A stretch of DNA of 64,000 bases, from positions 558,001 through 622,000 of the forward strand of contig NZ_CP010429.1 in assembly GCF_000974425.1 (NCBI RefSeq), given 5' to 3'. The DNA comes from Spirosoma radiotolerans (GTDB taxonomy: Bacteria; Bacteroidota; Bacteroidia; Cytophagales; Spirosomataceae). A program made the position numbers and the translations under genes. Under the pieces are notes generated by a model that was given only the letters and a program-made list of their open reading frames with translations, did no database searches and was not told the origin of the DNA. Positions within the stretch are counted from its first letter, which is position 1, and each line of letters opens with the position of its first letter. Shown here in pieces: positions 59,025 to 64,000 of this stretch.

Positions 59025-59735
59025 ATGAAAAAGATGACCGTGTTTTGTTTTCCCTTCGCCGGTGGCAACAAATATTCCTATCGGGATATGGTAAACGCGT
59101 CTGCCCAATTAATGGATATGGTAGTCCTGGAGCCGCCGGGGCGGGGCGCCCGGATGAATGAGCCCTTGCTGACCAGCCTCGATGAAATCGTTGAAGACGG
59201 ATACAATCAACTCGTTAAGGCCATAGACTGGAATCACCCGTATGCTATTTATGGCCATAGTATGGGCGCTACGGTTGGGTATCTGGTAACCAGGAGGCTT
59301 ATAAAAGCGGGGCTACCTCAACCTATTCATTTATTTTTTACCGGTCGGCCGGGGCCATCGGTTGGCCGTTCTGGGGCGCCTTCTTATCTGCTGGACGATG
59401 CCGAATTTATTGAACGGGTGCAACGCCTGGGAGGGTTGCCGGATGAGATTTTAAACGAGAAGGATCTCATGGATTTCTACATGCCGATATTGAAAGCAGA
59501 CTTTCATGCTTTGGATCGATTCGTATATGCTGCCCACCAAACTCCGCTTGATATACCTATGGATGTGATTATAGGCATGCAGGAAGATATTATGCTGGAG
59601 CAGGCACTGGCCTGGAAAAAAGAAAGCAGCGCAGCCGTATCTGTGAAGCAACTGCCTGGTAATCATTTTTTTATTCATCAGCAGATACCCTACCTTCTAA
59701 AAATGATGACCAGCAAATTAATGGCCTTTGCCTAA
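59025..59735 (+). CDS. Type II thioesterase (alpha/beta hydrolase)
   Basis: This is a stand-alone thioesterase of 236 residues from the ATG at 59025; a TTG at 59019 would add two. The family start TVFCFPFAGGNKYSYRD, the nucleophile elbow YGHSMGA (Ser79), an internal MQEDI acid region and GNHFF (His214) are all visible. Such enzymes normally remove wrong or stalled acyl groups from carrier domains (editing). Since no other thioesterase domain exists in the assembly line, it may also take part in release, but that is not the usual role. It lies in the operon 32 bases after the dioxygenase-aldolase gene. Confidence 0.92.
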   Translation: MKKMTVFCFPFAGGNKYSYRDMVNASAQLMDMVVLEPPGRGARMNEPLLTSLDEIVEDGYNQLVKAIDWNHPYAIYGHSMGATVGYLVTRRLIKAGLPQPIHLFFTGRPGPSVGRSGAPSYLLDDAEFIERVQRLGGLPDEILNEKDLMDFYMPILKADFHALDRFVYAAHQTPLDIPMDVIIGMQEDIMLEQALAWKKESSAAVSVKQLPGNHFFIHQQIPYLLKMMTSKLMAFA

Positions 59736-59757
59736 CCTGAGGTAAAAAATCAATTGT

Positions 59758-60570
59758 ATGACAATGCGTAGTATTATTTTCCTGCTCGTGCTCGGTTACA
59801 GCAGCGTAATGGCGCAGCAAACCACCCGCTCCGACAAACAACTGTTGCTGGGAGGGGGCTTCGGCTACATGACCATTAAAGACCTCTCATCGTCACCGCT
59901 CCGGTACAGCGGCATGGGAGGCACTGTTCAGTTGGGTTACGAGACTAGCCGACCAAAAAGCTTTCAGAGGGTATTGCTCACGGTTCAGGCGGGCGGAGTA
60001 CAAAACGGCATAAGGAGGCAGTCGGGCCTTTCAGCCTACAAAGCTCAACTGGCTTACCACCATTATTGGGTGATCAATCCTCAGGCCCGTACTCGCTGGG
60101 CCCTGGGCGGATCGGCCGAGGTCTGGGGGAATGCCCGCCTGTTCGGTGCCCGCGAAAATAATCCGGTTAGTTATGACGCCGGCTCGGCAATCAGCATAGG
60201 AACCCGTGCCAACCATTCTTTTTCGGGGCGGTTTTCCCGTTTGGCCGCTTCTTTTCAATTATCGATACCAGTGGTCGCTTATGTGATCAGGCCTGCGTAT
60301 GGGGTGCCATATCCCGAAGCCTTTTTGAAAAACGGTGTGTTTAACCACCAGGACGAAGGATTGGTTGGGCCGATGTTAACCAGTGGTAAACTCAAAACCA
60401 TCGACGGGTTTTTCAGAACACAAACGACAACTTCGTTGACCTATTCATTTGCAAAGGCAAAGTCCATCCGGCTGAGCTACAATTGGGAATATTACCATAT
60501 ACCCTCTACGCTGCCCGTTAGTCAGGGCAATCAATCCCTGATTGTATCCTTCGTCAAGCATATACACTAA
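59758..60570 (+). CDS. Exported protein of unknown function, probable outer-membrane beta barrel
   Basis: This is a 270-residue protein with a clear signal peptide (SIIFLLVLGYSSVMAQ, cleavage likely after MAQ) followed by alternating hydrophobic strands rich in Gly, Tyr and aromatic ends (LLLGGGFGYMTI, GGTVQLGYET, LRLSYNW-like IRLSYNWEYYHI, final LIVSFVKHIH). This looks like an 8-12-strand outer-membrane barrel without a family I can name. It follows the thioesterase by 22 bases and precedes the S41 lipoprotein by eight, so it is likely part of the operon. It could serve export or self-protection at the outer membrane, which is inference only. Confidence 0.7.
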   Translation: MTMRSIIFLLVLGYSSVMAQQTTRSDKQLLLGGGFGYMTIKDLSSSPLRYSGMGGTVQLGYETSRPKSFQRVLLTVQAGGVQNGIRRQSGLSAYKAQLAYHHYWVINPQARTRWALGGSAEVWGNARLFGARENNPVSYDAGSAISIGTRANHSFSGRFSRLAASFQLSIPVVAYVIRPAYGVPYPEAFLKNGVFNHQDEGLVGPMLTSGKLKTIDGFFRTQTTTSLTYSFAKAKSIRLSYNWEYYHIPSTLPVSQGNQSLIVSFVKHIH

Positions 60571-60578
60571 CTTCTGTT

Positions 60579-61601
60579 ATGATCGCCAAATATTCAACGT
60601 ACATAATTGCAGGACTGACTATACTCTTGTTATCAGGTTGTGAAAAATTACTCATTGACTCGGGTAGCAGTAGTGAGCCCGTTAAGAATTTTGATAGCCT
60701 GTGGCAAAAAGTGAAAGATCATTACCCTTATTTTTCCTACAAGCAGGTCAACTGGGATGATGTGTACCGGCAATATCGCCCAAAAGTTAACGAAGGGACC
60801 AGCGATGCTGCGCTTTTTGAGGTTATAACGGCCATGCTCAGTGAGCTGAAAGACGGGCATATAAGCGTATATACACCTGATAACTACTACGCTTACAACT
60901 TTAAAGCAGATGCCCCAGCCAACTACGACTCTTCGCTGATCCGGAAATTTTATTTACAGAAACCAGGGGTGCAATCGTATCAATCAGGAGGGTTTACCTA
61001 CGCAGTGCTCGCCAATGGTATTGGCTACGTTCACTACCGGACGTTTAACCGGGATGTAGATTCTATTGATGATATTCTGCAACTGTTCGAAAAAGAAAAG
61101 GTAAAGGGATTGATTCTGGATGTGCGAAACAATGGGGGCGGGCAGATCAGTAATGTGTTAAGTTTAGTCGGAAGGTTTACACCTGCCCGGATAAACATAG
61201 GGTATACAGTCTTTAAAAATGGACCGGAACCGGACGATTTGACGGAGCCCCTGCAGGTGGATGTAAACCCGGAAGGGGTGACCTGGGCCAGGCCGGTGGT
61301 TGTATTAACCAATCGCGCCTGCTTTAGTGCCTGTAACATTTTCACCGAAATTATGCGTCAGTTGCCGAGTGTAACAACGCTTGGTGATAAGACCGGCGGA
61401 GGTGGTGCCATGCCGCTCGAATATGAGCTGCCAAATGGCTGGCGATACCGTGTGTCCACTAGTGCCTTCTATGGACCGGATGGCTTTAATGTGGAAGGCG
61501 GTGTGCCACCCGATATTCAGGTTAATATGAATCAGGGGCACGCTAACCAGGGCATAGATGATTTGATCGAACAGGCCGGGCAGCGGATTGAAAACTACTA
61601 G
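60579..61601 (+). CDS. S41-family peptidase lipoprotein
   Basis: This is a 340-residue exported protein with lipobox LLSGC (Cys21). After an N-terminal helical part (FDSLWQKVKDHYPYFSYKQ) the S41/C-terminal-processing-protease core shows IGYVHYRTF, VKGLILDVRNNGGGQI, the nucleophile Ser250 in NRACFSACNIF and LGDKTGGGGAMPLEY. It has no recognisable PDZ domain. Such lipoproteins act in the periplasm or at the outer membrane. It is the last gene of the co-directional run (eight bases after the barrel gene). A role in maturing or degrading the peptide product, or envelope stress, is possible. It ends three bases before the stop codon of the convergent gene. Confidence 0.88.
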   Translation: MIAKYSTYIIAGLTILLLSGCEKLLIDSGSSSEPVKNFDSLWQKVKDHYPYFSYKQVNWDDVYRQYRPKVNEGTSDAALFEVITAMLSELKDGHISVYTPDNYYAYNFKADAPANYDSSLIRKFYLQKPGVQSYQSGGFTYAVLANGIGYVHYRTFNRDVDSIDDILQLFEKEKVKGLILDVRNNGGGQISNVLSLVGRFTPARINIGYTVFKNGPEPDDLTEPLQVDVNPEGVTWARPVVVLTNRACFSACNIFTEIMRQLPSVTTLGDKTGGGGAMPLEYELPNGWRYRVSTSAFYGPDGFNVEGGVPPDIQVNMNQGHANQGIDDLIEQAGQRIENY

Positions 61602-61604
61602 GGT

Positions 61605-62717
61605 TTACTTACATGGAAATCCCTGCCATCCATACTGATTACTTACCGCTGTGAATATTTCCTTGATTAATGAATTGCCCGCGTCCGAATTCGTCATGAC
61701 CACCACACCATATCCTTTTTGTGTATGAGCAATAAAGTTGGCCTGAAAGCCAATGTTGTTGCCGTTGTGTGAAAAATAGAGGTTGTCCGTTTTTCCATCC
61801 AGATAAAACCCAAGGCCGTAAATAGGATTGTTAAAAGGGGTGAGCATCTGCCGGGTCATGTTCTGGCTCAGTAACTTGTTCGACTGATTATGATACGATT
61901 TTTGAATCTCGATGATCAGTTTTGCCAAATCCGTGGCCGTCGTCCACAAACCACCCGCAGCCGCTGGATAATTGCGCCATTTACCGGTTACTCTGTTGCC
62001 GTTTTTCAAATGCCCGGATGCCATACGCTGGATCTCCGACGGGCTAAACGACGTTCTGAAGCTACTGTTGCTGAGGCCCAATGGCTGAAATAAGCGCTGA
62101 TCGCTCAGTTCGGCAAAGGACTGTCCGGATCGATCTTCCAGCGCCTGCTGCACGATACAATACCCTCCTCCAGAGTACGTAAACGCTTTGCCGACTTTTC
62201 CGGTTTTTTGTACTTTCTCCGAAGCGCCATGGCCAGCTGCGCCATTCAAAATAGCGGTGATCGTCGGCATAGGGAGGTCGGTATCAAAGCCTGCATAACC
62301 TGGTACATTGATGCCGGCCGTATGACTAAGCAAGTGGGCCAGCGTGATCGGTTCACTGGCGCTACCCTGAGGAATGTGCCAGGAGGTTAAGTAATTATTT
62401 ATGTCCTCAGTCAGGCTCAATTTCTTCTCTGTCTCGCGCAGGGCTACGACAGCGCTGACGGCTTTACTGATAGAGGCTGCCTGAAAACGGGTACTGCCTG
62501 TTACGGCTATTTTGGTTGTAATGTCCTGAACGCCATACGTTAAAACGGTATCGATAGTGAAGTCGCTGATAATGGCCACACTTAAACCCGGTACGTTGTA
62601 GTGCTGCATTCGGGCTGGTATGTTCAGTTCGGGCAAACTCCGCGAAACAATGACACCTGGTTTACGACAAGCGATAATGACCATTAGGAATAGCGCGATT
62701 AACGTTCTTAAATTCAT
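61605..62717 (-). CDS. Serine hydrolase, class C beta-lactamase family, lipoprotein
   Basis: This is a 370-residue exported enzyme with a lipoprotein-type signal (LIALFLMVIIAC, Cys17). The beta-lactamase/DD-peptidase fold motifs are present: SISK (Ser-x-x-Lys) in QAASISKAVSAVVAL, the second-box Tyr in FTYSGGGYCIVQQAL, and HNGNNIGF in place of KTG. HLLSHTAGI and VVMTNSDAG are usual for the family. Substrates in the family range from beta-lactams and D-peptides to esters. It is co-directional with the TonB-type barrel gene 12 bases upstream and convergent to the lipopeptide operon. It could process or inactivate a D-residue peptide, but an unrelated role is equally open. Confidence 0.9.
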   Translation of the reverse strand: MNLRTLIALFLMVIIACRKPGVIVSRSLPELNIPARMQHYNVPGLSVAIISDFTIDTVLTYGVQDITTKIAVTGSTRFQAASISKAVSAVVALRETEKKLSLTEDINNYLTSWHIPQGSASEPITLAHLLSHTAGINVPGYAGFDTDLPMPTITAILNGAAGHGASEKVQKTGKVGKAFTYSGGGYCIVQQALEDRSGQSFAELSDQRLFQPLGLSNSSFRTSFSPSEIQRMASGHLKNGNRVTGKWRNYPAAAGGLWTTATDLAKLIIEIQKSYHNQSNKLLSQNMTRQMLTPFNNPIYGLGFYLDGKTDNLYFSHNGNNIGFQANFIAHTQKGYGVVVMTNSDAGNSLIKEIFTAVSNQYGWQGFPCK

Positions 62718-62729
62718 GATTGTACCTCC

Positions 62730-64000
62730 TTAATTAGTCAGTTTCACCCGGCTGGTTTCTTCCTCCGAACCTGTTTTACGTTTTCGCTCGCCTTTAATGG
62801 ACTGATTGCCGAACAAATACGAGAAGGTCAATCTGAAATTGCGCGTACTTGAATACTGATTGATAGCAAAATTTATGTCCTGAAATCGAATGAGTCCGAT
62901 GGTCCGGTTATCATGAAATAAGTCATTCCCGGCCAGCACGATTTTGCCTTTATTGTTCAGGATCTTTTGCTCAACAGCAATGTTGACACTGCTATTACGG
63001 CCCGCACTGATGAATTCAAATTGACTTGGCCCCGCATAGTAGCCTGATAGCTGCGAACTGAGCGTATTGTTTAGCTTAAAATTGATTTCAGTATAAAAAG
63101 TATAGGCCCATTTCGACCGGTCAAACAAGTCGCCCTGGTAAATAGCTCTGTAATGTTGCCGGGTTAGCATGCCGCCCCCATAACCACTCACCAGCTTTCT
63201 GAAAGTAATTGGAAAATTCAACTGTGCTGAAAATGCATCCGCTTGTGCAATGTTGTCGGCTATTGTATAGCTAATTAAGCGGGTGGCTCCATTGGCTTCG
63301 GTGACCGTGCGTTGCTGAGGGGCGTACTGAAAAATTACATTCGTTGTGCGGTCGTAGTTGATGGAAAAGAACGGTAAGTTCTGGTAAGTTAAGCTCAGTT
63401 TGCCCGAGTGGGTTAATTGTGGTAACAGGGTAGGGTTACCTTTGATATACGTTTGAGGGTCGATATAAAACTCAAAAGGGTTTTGTTGCTGGTAGGTGGG
63501 CCGGTCAATTCGGCGGCTGTACTGGAATGTAATCGCCAGATTGCTATCCAGTCGGCGTGTTGCCAGAAGTGTAACGAATGGTTTGATATAGTGTCGGTTT
63601 ACCAGGACAGAATCGCCCGTTTTACCGTTCGAAATGGTCTGTTCAGCCCGTATGCCTGCCTGAAAGTCCCACCTCCTGAGTTTGGCGATAAAATTGACGT
63701 ATAAAGCATTGATGTTCTCCGTATAAACGAAGCGGTTCGAACGACCAGGATCGGGTTGTTCATCTTGCCGGAATCTTAAATCGTTTGTGATACGGGCAAA
63801 ACTTGATTTAGCGCCAGCCTCAACCTTAGCGAAACGGTTTAGAGGGCTTGTATAATCGACCTTCAGGTTCTGAAAACGGATTGAGTTTCGGGCTTTCTGA
63901 TAGTTTGTATACGTACCGTTGTTTCGCGAAACAACCCCAATAGTGCTCTCATTATCAAATAAGTAATGGGCATTGTTTAGATCGATGTTCAGCGCCTTGC
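62730..64000 (-). CDS. Outer-membrane beta-barrel family (TonB-type) protein, partial
   Basis: The minus-strand frame is open from the window edge to the stop at 62730, giving the C-terminal about 423 residues. The sequence is typical of the OMP_b-brl_3 group of TonB-receptor-like barrels: QYSRRIDRPTYQQQNPFEFY, IDPQTYIKGNPTLLPQLTHS, SLTYQNLPFFSINYDRTTN, and the end NFRLTFSYLFGNQSIKGERK. The N-terminal part, which normally has a carboxypeptidase-regulatory-like and plug domain, is outside. It lies 12 bases before the beta-lactamase-family gene, probably in one operon. The ligand is unknown; uptake of an iron complex or peptide is possible. Confidence 0.88.
   Translation of the reverse strand, partial: KALNIDLNNAHYLFDNESTIGVVSRNNGTYTNYQKARNSIRFQNLKVDYTSPLNRFAKVEAGAKSSFARITNDLRFRQDEQPDPGRSNRFVYTENINALYVNFIAKLRRWDFQAGIRAEQTISNGKTGDSVLVNRHYIKPFVTLLATRRLDSNLAITFQYSRRIDRPTYQQQNPFEFYIDPQTYIKGNPTLLPQLTHSGKLSLTYQNLPFFSINYDRTTNVIFQYAPQQRTVTEANGATRLISYTIADNIAQADAFSAQLNFPITFRKLVSGYGGGMLTRQHYRAIYQGDLFDRSKWAYTFYTEINFKLNNTLSSQLSGYYAGPSQFEFISAGRNSSVNIAVEQKILNNKGKIVLAGNDLFHDNRTIGLIRFQDINFAINQYSSTRNFRLTFSYLFGNQSIKGERKRKTGSEEETSRVKLTN

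Noticed and set aside
54037-62717. Colibactin-type prodrug scheme (N-acyl-D-Asn cut by a periplasmic ClbP-like peptidase)
   Set aside because: The D-Asn module is the last, not the first, in the line, and the beta-lactamase-family protein lacks the C-terminal membrane helices of ClbP.
62730-64000. TonB-type barrel gene assigned as the siderophore receptor of the pathway
   Set aside because: Only the C-terminal part is visible, it is on the opposite strand, and the product does not clearly carry enough iron ligands; kept as unknown ligand.

Overview
The window comes from a member of the Bacteroidota, most likely a Cytophagales of the Spirosoma type (inference). The evidence is a SusC/SusD pair next to a LacI-family regulator, many exported lipoproteins with early Cys lipoboxes, OmpA-like and TonB-type outer-membrane barrels, promoter-like TAnnTTTG elements, and little Shine-Dalgarno signal before genes. 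No rRNA, tRNA, CRISPR array, insertion sequence or phage gene was recognised.

Left part (1-16.7 kb), ordinary chromosomal genes. A SusD-like lipoprotein (cut by the window edge) and a SusC-like receptor lie divergent from a LacI-type regulator, with two LacI-type operators between them. Then come an SDR oxidoreductase and a SRPBCC protein, two eroded gene remnants, a DJ-1/AraC (GlxA-like) regulator and a VOC protein. A three-gene signalling operon follows (lipoprotein, LytTR response regulator, TPR histidine kinase), then a DUF805 membrane protein and an ArsR-SRPBCC-DUF4256 operon with paired operators. Several gene ends carry long perfect hairpins of one architecture.

Central and right part (17.4-61.6 kb), the notable system: one collinear, tightly packed run of genes, probably a single transcript, encoding a hybrid PKS/NRPS assembly line. 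The order is FAAL-ACP-KS-AT(degenerate)-KR-ACP // KS-AT-ACP-aminotransferase-C-A-PCP-C-A-PCP-C // degenerate C-A-PCP-C-A-PCP-C // (Asp/Glu racemase) // A-PCP-C-A-PCP-C // half C-A-PCP-E. A cyclic-peptide ABC exporter, a SyrP-type dioxygenase fused to a class II aldolase, a type II thioesterase, an outer-membrane protein and an S41 peptidase lipoprotein follow. There are seven adenylation domains, seven complete condensation domains and a beta-aminotransferase. The inferred product is a (probably cyclic) lipoheptapeptide with a 3-amino-5-hydroxy fatty acyl group. Residues read by hand from the A-domain pockets are Ala-like, Val, Asp (probably beta-hydroxylated), Orn, unknown, unknown (Cys-like clade) and D-Asn. 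The layout resembles iturin/mycosubtilin but with an extra reducing PKS module, a degenerate C domain before the Asp module and no built-in terminal thioesterase.

Convergent to this operon, with almost no spacer, are a class C beta-lactamase-family lipoprotein and a TonB-type outer-membrane barrel protein that runs off the window. Whether they belong to the pathway is open. Two unrelated genes (the histidine kinase and the dioxygenase-aldolase) contain in-frame arrays of related 15-nt repeats, an unexpected DNA-level feature.
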